A program made the translations under genes and the position numbers. From Lysobacter concretionis Ko07 = DSM 16239 (GTDB lineage Bacteria > Pseudomonadota > Gammaproteobacteria > Xanthomonadales > Xanthomonadaceae), in NCBI RefSeq assembly GCF_000768345.1, contig NZ_AVPS01000003.1:399971-463970 (forward strand): DNA of 64,000 bases. Reading direction: 5' to 3'. The number at the start of each line of letters is the position of its first letter. Position 1 is the first letter of the stretch. Of the stretch, positions 1 through 9,252 are shown in pieces. A model generated the notes under the pieces. That model saw only the letters and a program-made list of their open reading frames with translations, was not told the DNA's origin and searched no databases.

Positions 1-1407
1 CTCACCGGGGCCCAGCGGCGCGGTGTCGTCGGGGTTGCCCGAATCCCAGTTCCACACCAGCTCGCCGGTATCGACATCGAACGCGCGGATCACGCCCGAC
101 GCTTCGTTGACGCTCACATTGTCCAGCACCGTGCCGCCGACGATGACCAGCGAGTCGGTCACCACCACCGGCGAGGTGGAGTAATAGGAACCAGGATTGA
201 CGTTCGGCATGTTGTGCCACAGGTCGATCTGGCCGTCGCCGTTGCCGAAGTCCGGGCAGATCCTGCCATTTTCGGGATTGATCGAGATCAGGCGCCCGTC
301 CGCGGTCGGCATGAACAGTTGTGCGCTGCAGCTGTCGGCGATCGGCAGATCGGTGACGGCGACGGGCGCGCCGGAGGAGGTGCGCTGCGACGTCGGGCCC
401 GCGTCGGATTTGTCCCGCGGCGGGATTTGCCGAGCCAGCGGGTTGGCGGAATCATTGTCGGCACCGGTTTGCGGGCCCGGCCCAGGTGAAGTGCCAGCAT
501 TGGCCGCGAGCGCACCACCGGCCGCGTTACCCACGCCATTTCCGGTGTCAGCGGAGCCGTAGTCGTACGACAGCCCCCTGCAGGTCAGGTGTTGCAGTGC
601 AAGCTCGCCCTGGATCTTCGGATCCAGCCGCCATACCTCCGCGCCGGTGGTGGCGTCCAGGGCAATGACGGACTGGTGCGGCGTACAAAGAAACAGGCGA
701 TTGCCGACCTTCAGCGGCGTGACCTCGAAGGTCGTTTCCACCGGATCGCCGGGCTGGCCCCGAAAATCGCCGGTCCGGTACGTCCAGGCGACCTCAAGGT
801 CGGCGACATTGGCCGGGGTGAGCTGGACCAGTGGTGAGTAGCGCTGGCCCTGCTGGGTCCGTCCGTAGGCATGCCATTCGCCGGCCGGCACGACTTCGGC
901 GAGGGCGCCGGCAGCGGGTCGCGGACCGGGTGCATTGCCATCGATGCGATGCGGATCGTTCCACCACGAGGCAACCGACAGCAACAAGGTCGCGATGACA
1001 ACGGCCGCCAGGGGTATCCAGGAACTGCGCGGAGCCGCTTGCCCGCCAGGTCCGGCGAGCCGGGAGTGGCCCTGATCCAGCCCGCGGCGGACCCGGGGCA
1101 GCAACAGCCAGACACCCAGCAGGAAAGGCACCCCAAGCCGGCTGGCCAGTGGCCACCAGTCCAGTCCCGATTCCCACAACGCCCACACCAGCGTGGCCAG
1201 CATCAACAAGGCATAGAGGATCAGCGCCACCCGGCGGCCCATGCACAGGAGCACCCCCACCAGAGCGAAGACCAGGCCGGCGAGCAGGTAGTACCAGGAT
1301 CCCCCGAGCAGTACCAGCCATCCACCGCCCGCCGCGAGGGCCAGCCCGATCAACATGAACACGGCGCCGGTGATCATGGGGGCGCGATACGACCTGGTAT
1401 CTGGCAC
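1..1407 (-). CDS. gcd: Membrane-bound PQQ-dependent glucose dehydrogenase, N-terminal part
   Basis: Partial gene; the 3' end lies left of the window. I read about 469 codons from a GTG at 1405-1407, which has AGGAAG five bases upstream; an in-frame ATG at 1375-1377 is the alternative start. The N-terminus has hydrophobic segments at about residues 13-34, 38-55, 60-78 and 93-103 and another at 130-146, the usual membrane anchor of quinoprotein glucose dehydrogenase. A PQQ propeller domain follows, with GRTQQGQRYSPL near 182, WTYRTGD near 208 and ALDATTGAEVWR near 249. The family oxidises aldose sugars in the periplasm and passes electrons to ubiquinone. A Gly/Ala/Pro/Ser-rich insert of about 65 residues (285-352) splits the propeller relative to my recollection of the E. 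coli enzyme. The family is clear; the catalytic half is not visible. Confidence 0.9.
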   Translation of the reverse strand, partial: MPDTRSYRAPMITGAVFMLIGLALAAGGGWLVLLGGSWYYLLAGLVFALVGVLLCMGRRVALILYALLMLATLVWALWESGLDWWPLASRLGVPFLLGVWLLLPRVRRGLDQGHSRLAGPGGQAAPRSSWIPLAAVVIATLLLSVASWWNDPHRIDGNAPGPRPAAGALAEVVPAGEWHAYGRTQQGQRYSPLVQLTPANVADLEVAWTYRTGDFRGQPGDPVETTFEVTPLKVGNRLFLCTPHQSVIALDATTGAEVWRLDPKIQGELALQHLTCRGLSYDYGSADTGNGVGNAAGGALAANAGTSPGPGPQTGADNDSANPLARQIPPRDKSDAGPTSQRTSSGAPVAVTDLPIADSCSAQLFMPTADGRLISINPENGRICPDFGNGDGQIDLWHNMPNVNPGSYYSTSPVVVTDSLVIVGGTVLDNVSVNEASGVIRAFDVDTGELVWNWDSGNPDDTAPLGPGE

Positions 1408-1718
1408 GGTGACTTCCTGCGGCAATGATCTTGCGACCTTTCCGCAGCGGACGTCTGCAAAATGTATACAAGCGCTCGGCGCGTGATCTGCCGCTCGCCG
1501 CTGAAGTTGCGCGCCAGCCCACGGTTGTATCCGATGTCGACGGTGGTACCGGTATCGGCGAGGTGGCCACGCGCGCCGCCCCAATCACCCAGCAGGTAGT
1601 GATCGTCAGCGGCGCGGCCACCCTCTGCGACGGAGTCGCTCCGTGCGAACACCGGCCAAGGTGGCGAGCGGGTGTCGACAGCTTGGGCTGCTCGCCAACC
1701 CTGCTGAATCGGCGTGCC
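1408..1718. other. Intergenic region without a recognised gene
   Basis: This stretch lies between the stop of the dbpA-like gene and the start of gcd, both on the minus strand, so it should hold the gcd promoter. The only promoter-like word I see is TATACA on the minus strand near 1463-1468, without a convincing -35 box. No ORF here shows a recognisable protein family. Confidence 0.4.
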
Positions 1719-3113
1719 TCAGATCCGGTTGATGCGAAACCGGCGGCCTTTGATCTTGCCTTCGCGCAGGCGGGTCAATGCCGCTGCGGCCTTGTCGCGG
1801 GCGATGGCGACGTAGGAGCGGGTGGCGAATACGTCGATCTTGCCGATCGCCGCCACCGGCAGGCCGGCGTCGCCGGTCAAGGCGCCGACGATGTCGCCGG
1901 GGCGCAACTTGTCGGTGCGGCCGGCGTCGATGCGCAGGGTGACCATCGCCGCGGGCTTCACGCCGGCTGCCTTGCCGGCCAGCGGGGTGGCGCGTCGCCA
2001 CTCCAGCTGGATGCCCGTGTGTTCCTCGATGGCCTTGGCACGCGCCACTTCGCGCGGCGCGCACAGGCTCAGCGCCAGGCCGGTCTTGCCCGCACGCCCG
2101 GTCCGGCCGATGCGGTGCACGTAGGTGTCGGCATCGGTTGGCAGTTCGTAGTTCACGACCGCCGCGAGGTCGTCGACATCGAGCCCGCGCGCGGCGACGT
2201 CGCTGGCGACCAGCACGCTGCAGCTGCGGTTGGCGAAACGCAGCAGGATCTCATCGCGGTCGCGCTGCTCCATGTCGCCGTGCAGGGCCAGCGCGGTGAA
2301 GCCGTAATGCTCCAGCGAGGTCACCACCTCCTCGGTGTCGCGACGCATGTTGCAGAACACCACGCAGGACTCGGGGCGGAACTCGAGCAGCAGCGCGGCC
2401 AGCAACGGCGTCTTGCGGGCCGGCTCGACCTCGTAGAAAAACTGCTGGATCGGCGCCTGGCTTTCCGCCGCGCCCACCGTGACCTCCAGCGGGTCGCGCA
2501 GCATCGCATTGGCCAGCGTGCGGATGGCATCGGGGAAGGTGGCCGAGAACAGCAGGCTCTGGCGCTCCTTCGGGGTCTTGCCGACGATCTCCCTGATCGG
2601 CTCCTCGAAGCCCATGTCGAGCATGCGGTCGGCCTCGTCCAGCACCAGGGTGCGCACACCGCGCAGGTGCAAGGCCTTCCTGCGCAGCAGTTCCTGCAGC
2701 CGCCCCGGGGTGCCGACCACGACCTGCGGGTCGTGGGTTTCCAGCGAGGCGAGCTGTGGCCCCAGCGCCATGCCGCCGCACAACACCGACACCTTGAGGT
2801 TCGGGATGCCGAGCGCGAGCTTGCGTAACTGCCGGCCGACCTGATCGGCCAGTTCCCGGGTCGGGCACAGCACCAGCGCCTGGGTCTGGATGCGCGCCGG
2901 CTCGATCCGGCTCAACAGGCCCAGTCCGAACGCGGCGGTCTTGCCGCTGCCGGTGGGCGCCTGGGCGATCACGTCGCGACCGTCAAGGATCGCCGGCAAG
3001 GCCTGCGCCTGGACCGGCGTGAGTTGCTGATAGCCAAGCGCATCGACGCCCTGCAACAAGGCGGGCGGCAACGGCAATGACGCGAAGGAAAGGTCGGGGG
3101 CGGTCTGGGTCAT
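1719..3113 (-). CDS. dbpA: DEAD-box ATP-dependent RNA helicase, DbpA type
   Basis: Protein of 464 residues, close to the 457 of E. coli DbpA. Visible motifs in order are a Q motif region (GYQQLTPVQ, residues 27-35), motif I APTGSGKT (52-59), PTREL (84-88), TPGR (135-138), DEAD (159-162), FSAT (about 189-192), and HRIGRTGRAG in the second RecA lobe. The C-terminal 70 residues (LRPGDIVGAL...GRRFRINRI) resemble the DbpA RNA-binding domain that targets hairpin 92 of 23S rRNA, so a role in 50S assembly is likely. The open frame continues upstream of the chosen ATG at 3111-3113, but that extension has no family resemblance. It is transcribed divergently from the S4 protein gene. Confidence 0.93.
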   Translation of the reverse strand: MTQTAPDLSFASLPLPPALLQGVDALGYQQLTPVQAQALPAILDGRDVIAQAPTGSGKTAAFGLGLLSRIEPARIQTQALVLCPTRELADQVGRQLRKLALGIPNLKVSVLCGGMALGPQLASLETHDPQVVVGTPGRLQELLRRKALHLRGVRTLVLDEADRMLDMGFEEPIREIVGKTPKERQSLLFSATFPDAIRTLANAMLRDPLEVTVGAAESQAPIQQFFYEVEPARKTPLLAALLLEFRPESCVVFCNMRRDTEEVVTSLEHYGFTALALHGDMEQRDRDEILLRFANRSCSVLVASDVAARGLDVDDLAAVVNYELPTDADTYVHRIGRTGRAGKTGLALSLCAPREVARAKAIEEHTGIQLEWRRATPLAGKAAGVKPAAMVTLRIDAGRTDKLRPGDIVGALTGDAGLPVAAIGKIDVFATRSYVAIARDKAAAALTRLREGKIKGRRFRINRI

Positions 3114-3309
3114 GCGCCATGATCGCAGGTTCGGCGGGCGCGCTGACTTGGCTGGCTGGTCGTTGGCTGCCTTGGTCGATCTAGCCGGCCGGGGTTCTCC
3201 GGCCGAATCCCGCTGACCGCACTTCCGCCCGGCATGTCGGTGGCATGCTTGTCTTGCGCGCGACTGGGCCGGCTGCGACCCTGACCGCCCCACTTTCGCC
3301 AGCCCGCCG

Positions 3310-3537
3310 ATGCAATCACTCGTTTTCGAACTCGACCCGCCCCACGAGCATGTCGAACTCAACCAGTTGCTGAAGCTCGTCGGCCTCTGCGACAGCGGCG
3401 GTGTCGGCAAGCTCATTGTGGCCAGCGGCGCAGTGGCGGTGGACGGAACGACCGAACTGCGCAAGACCTGCAAGATCCGCGCAGGCCAGACGGTCACCCT
3501 CGATGAGGTGGTGATCCAAGTGGTTGCCGGCGGCTGA
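3310..3537 (+). CDS. RNA-binding S4 domain protein (YbcJ-like)
   Basis: Protein of 75 residues made almost entirely of one S4 fold. The pattern LNQLLKLVGLCDSGGVGKLI...GAVAVDGTTELRKTCKIRAGQTV is typical of the small stand-alone S4 proteins such as E. coli YbcJ. These bind RNA, probably rRNA or tRNA, but the precise target is not known to me. It is a single-gene unit, followed by a strong bidirectional hairpin terminator and divergent from the dbpA-like helicase gene. Having two RNA-binding proteins side by side is suggestive but proves no common function. Confidence 0.85.
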   Translation: MQSLVFELDPPHEHVELNQLLKLVGLCDSGGVGKLIVASGAVAVDGTTELRKTCKIRAGQTVTLDEVVIQVVAGG

Positions 3538-3635
3538 TCCGCGGCGATGTGGTCGCCGACACCCAGTTCCACGGGATGCGCGATCAGCTGAGCGGCATCC
3601 CGCGGCACGATCCCCGCAAAAAGAGCGGCCATGAA

Positions 3636-3663
3636 AAAGCCCGGATCCATCGGTCCGGGCTTT
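3636..3663. terminator. Bidirectional intrinsic terminator
   Basis: A perfect 10-bp stem, AAAGCCCGGA (3636-3645) pairing with TCCGGGCTTT (3654-3663), has an 8-nt loop and an A-rich lead and T-rich tail. It lies between two convergent genes, the S4 protein (+) and the BON protein (-), and can serve both. Confidence 0.85.
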
Positions 3664-3719
3664 CCTGATTGTCACAACGGCCAACGCGGCCGCTGGCAGT
3701 CCGCTGGAGACCGCTTCCG

Positions 3720-4403
3720 TCATCCATCAGCAATACTGCCCGCGCTGTCGGCACCCGCTGCGGGCGGCGTCGGCGGCAGCACCTGGATGTTGTTCTCCAC
3801 GTTGCGCACGCCGTTGCATTCCGCGGCCAGGTCCTCGACCCGGTGCTTCATCCAGCGGTTGCGCACGGTGCCGCCCAGGACCACCACGCCTCCGGACACG
3901 TTGACCTCGATATCGCTCGGGTCGACGTGGTCGTCATGGGTCAGCCGTTCGCACAGGTCCTCGGTGATGCGCTCGTCGGAACGCACGTAGTTCTTCGGGC
4001 CAACACCGCTGTAGCTGCTGCGCCCGCCGGTGGAATAGCCACGGGGCAGATAGTCCGACGTGGAGCCCTGCGACGGCGGCGGATACGCCGACTGGGTGTC
4101 GGCCGGATTCACGTAGCCGGGCATGAGGCTCTCGTCCAGATAGCTCTCCATGCCGGCGCCATAACCGCCGTGCCACACCGCCGGCTCCGGCGCTGGCGTT
4201 CCGCGATGGGCCGGCCCGCCGGGCGGCGGTGGGGGTGGCGCGTCGCGATAACGGGCCTGTCGATAACCGCGGGTCACCTCGTCGCGCTGCGCATCCAGCC
4301 ACTGGCGTCCGATGCGGATGTACTGCGCGCCCAGGTCCACTACATCCTGGGCCATCGCCCGGAGATCGTTTCCAACGCCCTTGTCACCCATCTTGTCTCT
4401 CAC
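3720..4403 (-). CDS. BON domain protein
   Basis: Protein of 227 residues. I chose the GTG at 4401-4403 because AGGAGG stands seven bases upstream; an ATG four codons later is less well placed. Residues about 1-60 are charged, followed by a Pro/Gly/Tyr-rich linker with a run of six prolines. A C-terminal BON domain at about 135-210 reads DERITEDLCERLTHDDHVDPSDIEVNVSGGVVVLGGTV. BON domains occur in envelope-stress proteins such as OsmY and are thought to bind phospholipid or other envelope partners. There is no signal peptide by eye, so location is uncertain. It is a single-gene unit. Confidence 0.8.
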   Translation of the reverse strand: MRDKMGDKGVGNDLRAMAQDVVDLGAQYIRIGRQWLDAQRDEVTRGYRQARYRDAPPPPPPGGPAHRGTPAPEPAVWHGGYGAGMESYLDESLMPGYVNPADTQSAYPPPSQGSTSDYLPRGYSTGGRSSYSGVGPKNYVRSDERITEDLCERLTHDDHVDPSDIEVNVSGGVVVLGGTVRNRWMKHRVEDLAAECNGVRNVENNIQVLPPTPPAAGADSAGSIADG

Positions 4404-4552
4404 GACGAAGCCTCCTTCCGTTAGACACGCGACCGTATCAATCCCGGAAGACTGCGCCGCCGCGCATTAACGCGGTGTGCGTGCAGCGTGGTCACGATGT
4501 GATCCGACACCGGCGCACCATCACCGCGGCATCCCTTGGCCGCTCGACTCAG

Positions 4553-5647
4553 TCAGGACGTCGGGCGTTCGCCACCCGCGCCACGCAGCATCAGCAGGGC
4601 CGAGTCGAACTCCGACAACGGGCTTTGCGCGGGACACTCCGGGTCGGGGAAGCCGAAGCGTTGTCGCAGCTCCAGCCCGCAGTCGCCCATCACGCCGAGA
4701 TCTTCCCCCGGCTTCTGGCACTCGCGGTCGAAGGCGCGGAAGAACGCGTCCTTGCGCTGCACGAACGCCGCCCCGCACTTGCGGGTCAGCTCGATCCGCT
4801 GCAGGTCGTCCTCCGCCGCGTTCTGCCCGTCCAGCCCGTACAGGTCCATCTCCTCGGGTGTCAGCAGGCGCAGGCTGCGGTTGGGCACGGTCATCATCAG
4901 GTCGGCGATGGCGAACGCGACGCCGTTGCGTTGCAGGTACTCGCGCACGTCGGCGTGGACGGCCTGCAGCTCCTGCTGCAGTTCGGCGCGTGAGGTGGCC
5001 TTGGAGCTGATGCGGATCATGCGGTGGATGCCGACCTTGCCGGCGATCATGCGCATGTCGCCGGCCGCCAGCACCAGCACGCAGGAGCTGTGGCAGACCG
5101 CGCCCTCGCGGACCCAGAGGGTCCAGCCCGACTCGCCGATCTTGTCGCCGGCGCGGATCGCCTCCTCGATCTGGCCACCGGTGGAGTCGATGTCGAGGAT
5201 GCGCTTGTGGATGCCCAGCGTGTCGGCCAGTTCCGCCACCCGCTCGATCAAGGCGGTGAACCCGGCGGAAATCTTGCCCTCGTAACGCAGCCGCAGCAGC
5301 CCCCCCTCACGGCATGGCAGCAGGGCGGCGTGCATCTCCGAATAGCCCAGTGCGGACAGGGCGACGCCTTCACCCTCGGCATAATCATGATCGCAACTGA
5401 TCCAGGCCTTGCCGGAATCCAGCCCCATCGGCTGCCAGTCCGTCTCCGCACGCTCGCTGGTCACGCGGGGCAGTTCCGGCTCGACGACGGCAGCGGCATC
5501 CGCGTCCGATACCGCGCCGCTGGACGTCTCGACCTGCGCGTCGGCATGGGTCCGGGTGCCCGTTGCGGCAACATCCGCGGGCTGCGGAGTGCAAGCCGCG
5601 AGCAACAGCGCCAGGCAGATGGCGGCGATACGCCAAGGTGGGGACAT
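4553..5647 (-). CDS. Predicted lipoprotein with a ClpP/crotonase-like domain (COG3904 type)
   Basis: Protein of 364 residues starting at the ATG at 5645-5647. Residues 6-19 form a lipoprotein signal ending in LLAAC (Cys19). A ClpP-like core follows: ILDIDSTGGQIEEA (150-163), CHSSCVLVLAAGD (185-197, with the Ser-Cys pair where the nucleophile elbow of such proteins sits) and GIHRM (206-210, a candidate catalytic His). This order resembles periplasmic ClpP-class proteins of COG3904, whose substrates are unknown. The C-terminal third (about 240-364) is Cys-containing and not recognised. The gene stands alone and is divergent from the GIY-YIG gene. Peptidase activity is inferred, not shown. Confidence 0.7.
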   Translation of the reverse strand: MSPPWRIAAICLALLLAACTPQPADVAATGTRTHADAQVETSSGAVSDADAAAVVEPELPRVTSERAETDWQPMGLDSGKAWISCDHDYAEGEGVALSALGYSEMHAALLPCREGGLLRLRYEGKISAGFTALIERVAELADTLGIHKRILDIDSTGGQIEEAIRAGDKIGESGWTLWVREGAVCHSSCVLVLAAGDMRMIAGKVGIHRMIRISSKATSRAELQQELQAVHADVREYLQRNGVAFAIADLMMTVPNRSLRLLTPEEMDLYGLDGQNAAEDDLQRIELTRKCGAAFVQRKDAFFRAFDRECQKPGEDLGVMGDCGLELRQRFGFPDPECPAQSPLSEFDSALLMLRGAGGERPTS

Positions 5648-5746
5648 GTGTGCAGCCGGGGTCCTGGGGACAATCGACAGTCTAGGGGCCAAGCGGACGC
5701 AACGGCTCAACGGCGGATGAATATTCTTCACCGATCGGCGGGCCGC

Positions 5747-5752
5747 TACACT
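5747..5752 (+). promoter_or_regulatory. Candidate -10 hexamer of a leaderless promoter
   Basis: TACACT ends 6 nt before the ATG of the GIY-YIG gene, so transcription would start on the A of the start codon. No Shine-Dalgarno sequence is present between them. No convincing -35 box is visible. Confidence 0.45.
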
Positions 5753-5758
5753 GCCGCG

Positions 5759-6061
5759 ATGCCTTGCTGGTACGTCTATCTGCTGGAGTGCCGCGACGGC
5801 AGCCTTTACACCGGCATCGCCACCGATGTCGAGCGGCGCTATGCCGAGCACGTGGCGGGCAAGGGCGCGCGCTACACCCGTTCGCACCCGCCCTCGCGGT
5901 TGCTGGCGTGGTTCCCGTGCCCCGACCGCAGTACCGCCAGCCGCGCCGAGTACGCGATCAAGCAGCTGTCCCCGGCACGCAAGCGGGCGTTGTGCGCGGA
6001 TGCAAACGGATCGGCGTTGTTATCGGGGATGGACATCGCCCGCGCCCTCAGCCAAACGTGA
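5759..6061 (+). CDS. GIY-YIG nuclease superfamily protein (UPF0213/YhbQ-like)
   Basis: Protein of 100 residues. The motif pair WYVYLLECRDGSLYTGI (residues 4-20), followed by the conserved Arg of VERRYAEH, identifies a stand-alone GIY-YIG domain of the YhbQ group. These small proteins have been linked to DNA repair or nuclease activity, with no settled substrate. The 3' end overlaps the convergent dipZ gene by 14 bases. The ATG follows a TACACT box at leaderless spacing, and no ribosome binding site is visible, which supports this start. The 3' coding region may therefore be subject to antisense transcription. Confidence 0.88.
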   Translation: MPCWYVYLLECRDGSLYTGIATDVERRYAEHVAGKGARYTRSHPPSRLLAWFPCPDRSTASRAEYAIKQLSPARKRALCADANGSALLSGMDIARALSQT

Positions 6062-7775
6062 ACGCATACGCCTGCACACCGGGATCGAGGAACTCGATCT
6101 CGAACTCCCGCTCACCACTGCCGCCCTGCTGTCGCACGAGCTGGTACAACCGGTACCCGGTCACCACGCCATGGCCGTCGGCATCCACGTCGATGCCGTG
6201 GTCCACGCCGGGCGCATGGCCATCGAGCCGGATACGGAATCGCACGGGCTTGCCATCGATGGCCGGCCCCAGCACCAGGTGCAGGTCGCGGCCGCGGAAC
6301 CGGTACACGATGCGCGCCCCGGCGTTGGCCGAGGCGGCGAACTGCGGCCGCAGCGTCCAGCGGCCGTCCAGCGCCCACTGGCCTGGTGGCAGCCGGCGCG
6401 GAGCCTGGTAAGTCCACACGTCATCGAACACCCGCCGGCCACCGGCGAAGCCCGCCATGCGCTCGTAGCCGAGGTAGGTTTCCGGCGACTGCCGGCGGTC
6501 GTCGGAGCCCGGCGCCATCGCCCCGCGGGCCGCCGGCTCGACCTCGCCGGCCGGCAGGCCGGTCTGGCCCGCCTCCACCAGGAGCTCGCGGATCACCGCC
6601 TCGCTGCGCGCGTAGTCGCCCTCGCCGAAATGGTGGTGGCGGATCCTGCCCTGCGCATCGATGAAGTAATGCGCGGGCCAGTACTGGTTGCGGAAGGCGC
6701 GCCAGATTGCATAGTCGTTGTCGATCGCAACCGGATACCGGATGTCCAGCTCGCGCACCGCCTTCCCGACATTGCCGACGTCCTTCTCGAACGCGAACTC
6801 CGGCGCGTGCACGCCGATCACGACCAGCCCGTGGTCGGCGTATTTCGCCTGCCAGGCACGCACGTAGGGCAGCGCACGCAGGCAGTTGATGCAGGAGTAC
6901 GTCCAGAAATCGACCAGCACGACCTTGCCGCGCAACGACGCGGTGGTCAGCGGTGGGCTGTTCAGCCACCCGGTCGCCCCGGCCAGTGACGGCATCCCGC
7001 CTTCGACCGGCAAGGGCTCACCGGGGACGGTTGCCTGCGTGGAGGCGGGAACCGGAGCCGGAAACAGGCGGTCCAGCAGCCGCTGCTCCACCGGCCCGGT
7101 GCTGGCCAGCGACACCCGCGTCAGCACGCCGGTGTCCCAACCCAGTGCGATGGCGGCGACACCCGCCAGCACCAGCACGCCCAGCGCCCGCCGGATCCAT
7201 TCGCCGGCGCCGAGCGAGCGCTTCATCGCGGCGAACACCCGCCCGCCGACCAGCAACGCCAGCGCCAGCGAGGTCGCCGCACCGGCGGCGTACACGAGCA
7301 TCAGCAACGTGGTCGCCACGCTCGCACCGTTCAAAGCCGCCGCGGTGAGCAGCAGCCCGAGGATCGGGCCCGCGCACGGCGCCCACAACAACCCGGTTGC
7401 CACGCCCAGCCCGGCCGCCGCCCAGACCGAATCGCCGCCGGTCTCGGCGCGTTGCGACAGTCTCCCGCCCAGGGCCACCAACGGCCGGCTGAGCCAGCCG
7501 GCCAGGCGCGGCCACAACAGCGTCAACCCCAGCAGCGCCAACACCACCATCGCCGCGAACCGGCCCCACTGGTTGGCATGCACCGCCCACGCACCGCCGA
7601 CCGCGGCCAGGCTGGCGACCAGCGCGAACGTCGCCCCCATCCCGATCAGCATCGGCAACCCGTTGCGCCGGAACGGCCGGTCGGCACGGGAAAACACGAA
7701 CGGCAGCACCGGCAGGATGCACGGGCTTGCGATGGTGAGCACACCGCCCAGGTAGGCGAGAATCAGCAGGATCAT
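6048..7775 (-). CDS. dipZ: CcdA-thioredoxin fusion protein, DipZ family
   Basis: Protein of 575 residues with three parts. Residues 1-215 are a CcdA/DsbD-type membrane domain with the paired cysteines in IASPCILP (Cys19) and WAPCAGP (Cys134). Residues about 265-410 are a TlpA-like thioredoxin fold with the active site CINC (295-298). Residues about 430-575 form a beta-rich C-terminal domain typical of DipZ. The family carries reducing power across the inner membrane to periplasmic thiols, which could serve cytochrome c maturation or repair of oxidised proteins. The start is supported by GGAG eight bases upstream. It is transcribed alone and converges with the GIY-YIG gene, overlapping it by 14 bases. 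Confidence 0.9.
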   Translation of the reverse strand: MILLILAYLGGVLTIASPCILPVLPFVFSRADRPFRRNGLPMLIGMGATFALVASLAAVGGAWAVHANQWGRFAAMVVLALLGLTLLWPRLAGWLSRPLVALGGRLSQRAETGGDSVWAAAGLGVATGLLWAPCAGPILGLLLTAAALNGASVATTLLMLVYAAGAATSLALALLVGGRVFAAMKRSLGAGEWIRRALGVLVLAGVAAIALGWDTGVLTRVSLASTGPVEQRLLDRLFPAPVPASTQATVPGEPLPVEGGMPSLAGATGWLNSPPLTTASLRGKVVLVDFWTYSCINCLRALPYVRAWQAKYADHGLVVIGVHAPEFAFEKDVGNVGKAVRELDIRYPVAIDNDYAIWRAFRNQYWPAHYFIDAQGRIRHHHFGEGDYARSEAVIRELLVEAGQTGLPAGEVEPAARGAMAPGSDDRRQSPETYLGYERMAGFAGGRRVFDDVWTYQAPRRLPPGQWALDGRWTLRPQFAASANAGARIVYRFRGRDLHLVLGPAIDGKPVRFRIRLDGHAPGVDHGIDVDADGHGVVTGYRLYQLVRQQGGSGEREFEIEFLDPGVQAYAFTFG

Positions 7776-8010
7776 GAAAAACGCTCCGCATCGGCAACGC
7801 GGGGTTGGTCACAGACAGGACGCCACTCGACTGCAGTGACCACTCCTGCGCAAGACTTCGATTGTGGGCCGCTTGACTCGCGTCAGCGTGAAGTGGGCGG
7901 GACCGGATTACACACTGTGAAGAGCACTTCCCCGGCGCCGGTGTTCGTGTCAACGCGCGAAAGGGTCGACACACGGCAGCAATGAATCCAGTTGATCGGC
8001 CCGGTGCTGT

Positions 8011-8994
8011 TCAGGCCTCCGACATCCGACCAATCCCTACCGGCTGCACCGGTGGGCCCATCGACTCGCCAGCCCGGTACTCGATACGGATCTCCCGCAT
8101 GCCCTCGGCGACATCCGGATTGATCGACTCGGCCGGCACACAACCCGGGAACAGGCGTTCAGTCGCCACCATGCCCATGAGCATCAGCGCCTTCGCCTCG
8201 TTGCTGTCCGGATCACGCGCGACGATGCGATCAGGAAGCACATAGCCGTTCAACCGGTCTTCGTCACTCATGCTCATCAGCGCTTCGGCAGGCGCGACAT
8301 CACCCTCCATCTGCTGGATCGGCATTTCGCTCCAGCACGCTCCTCGACTGACAATCCGCAACTGCGGCACCAGGTCGGCAAAGAACTCCTGCAACTGCAA
8401 ACGAACTCCCGCTTCCTCCATCAGTGCGCCTTTGACGCTGTAACGCCCCTTGATGAAATACAGGCGATCCAGAACGATCGCCATGGCCGAAGGAATGCGC
8501 TGCCCGTCCTGGGTAAAAACCAAGCCGACAACGTGGCCCTTCACCGGTTCGGCATCAGGTTCCTGCGAAACCGTCAACGCAACGGACAACAACTCCCCGA
8601 TCATGGGCTCCGCCAAGCCCCTCTGCACAGCGGCATTGCGGATGCCGTCAAGTTCACTCCGGGCCACGGCCTCCAGTTGCTCATCGGACAAAACCCCGGC
8701 CGGATAAAAGTACACATCGATCCACCCATCGCTGTTACCGGACTGGGCATAACGTACCGACACGCCCAATTCCGGGTGGTCGTAGCGCTTCTCTCCCATC
8801 GCCTCCCACTGCCCGACCTGAAGGGGGTAAACGATGCGTGACTCCTGCAGGAATCCGCCCAGGAACGGTACGCGCGGCATTGCCTGATCGGGCTGGTCGG
8901 ACGCTTGATCCAACGCCCGGACAGAGCCGGCCGAAGCCGACGCCCCCACCACCAGGGCCAGCATCACAAGAGCGCCCCTCATCATGTTCAACAT
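8011..8994 (-). CDS. Secreted protein of unknown function
   Basis: Protein of 327 residues that I do not recognise. The ATG at 8992-8994 (MLNMMRGALVML) has AGGGGG five bases upstream and begins a signal peptide that probably ends near ASASAGS (about residue 24). The mature part looks soluble, mixed alpha/beta, with few cysteines (two are visible, in GACWSE and FPGCVP, which could form one disulfide). It sits alone between dipZ and the divergent VOC gene, so context gives no function. Export to the periplasm or beyond is inferred from the signal peptide only. Confidence 0.7.
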   Translation of the reverse strand: MLNMMRGALVMLALVVGASASAGSVRALDQASDQPDQAMPRVPFLGGFLQESRIVYPLQVGQWEAMGEKRYDHPELGVSVRYAQSGNSDGWIDVYFYPAGVLSDEQLEAVARSELDGIRNAAVQRGLAEPMIGELLSVALTVSQEPDAEPVKGHVVGLVFTQDGQRIPSAMAIVLDRLYFIKGRYSVKGALMEEAGVRLQLQEFFADLVPQLRIVSRGACWSEMPIQQMEGDVAPAEALMSMSDEDRLNGYVLPDRIVARDPDSNEAKALMLMGMVATERLFPGCVPAESINPDVAEGMREIRIEYRAGESMGPPVQPVGIGRMSEA

Positions 8995-9252
8995 GTTTCC
9001 CCCTTGTGCCTGAGAGCCCCAGCCCCGGCCATCCACCCTGCGGCCAGCTACCGGCCAACCACAAGCCGCGAACCGGCCGGTGGCCGGTGCATGGTAGGCA
9101 CACTCCGCCGACTCCCGCCATCGCGTCGGTGGCGCGCCCACGTGCACCGGGAAACGCTGCACGCGCCGCAACCCAACATCCTGGCAACACGCCAATCACG
9201 CGAACCCAACCCGCGACCGGGAAAACTGCGGTTTCCCGCCCGGAGCGCTGCG

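Noticed and set aside
1425..2828. 467-codon plus-strand frame opposite the DbpA helicase
   Set aside because: Antisense shadow of a gene whose helicase motifs are all on the minus strand.
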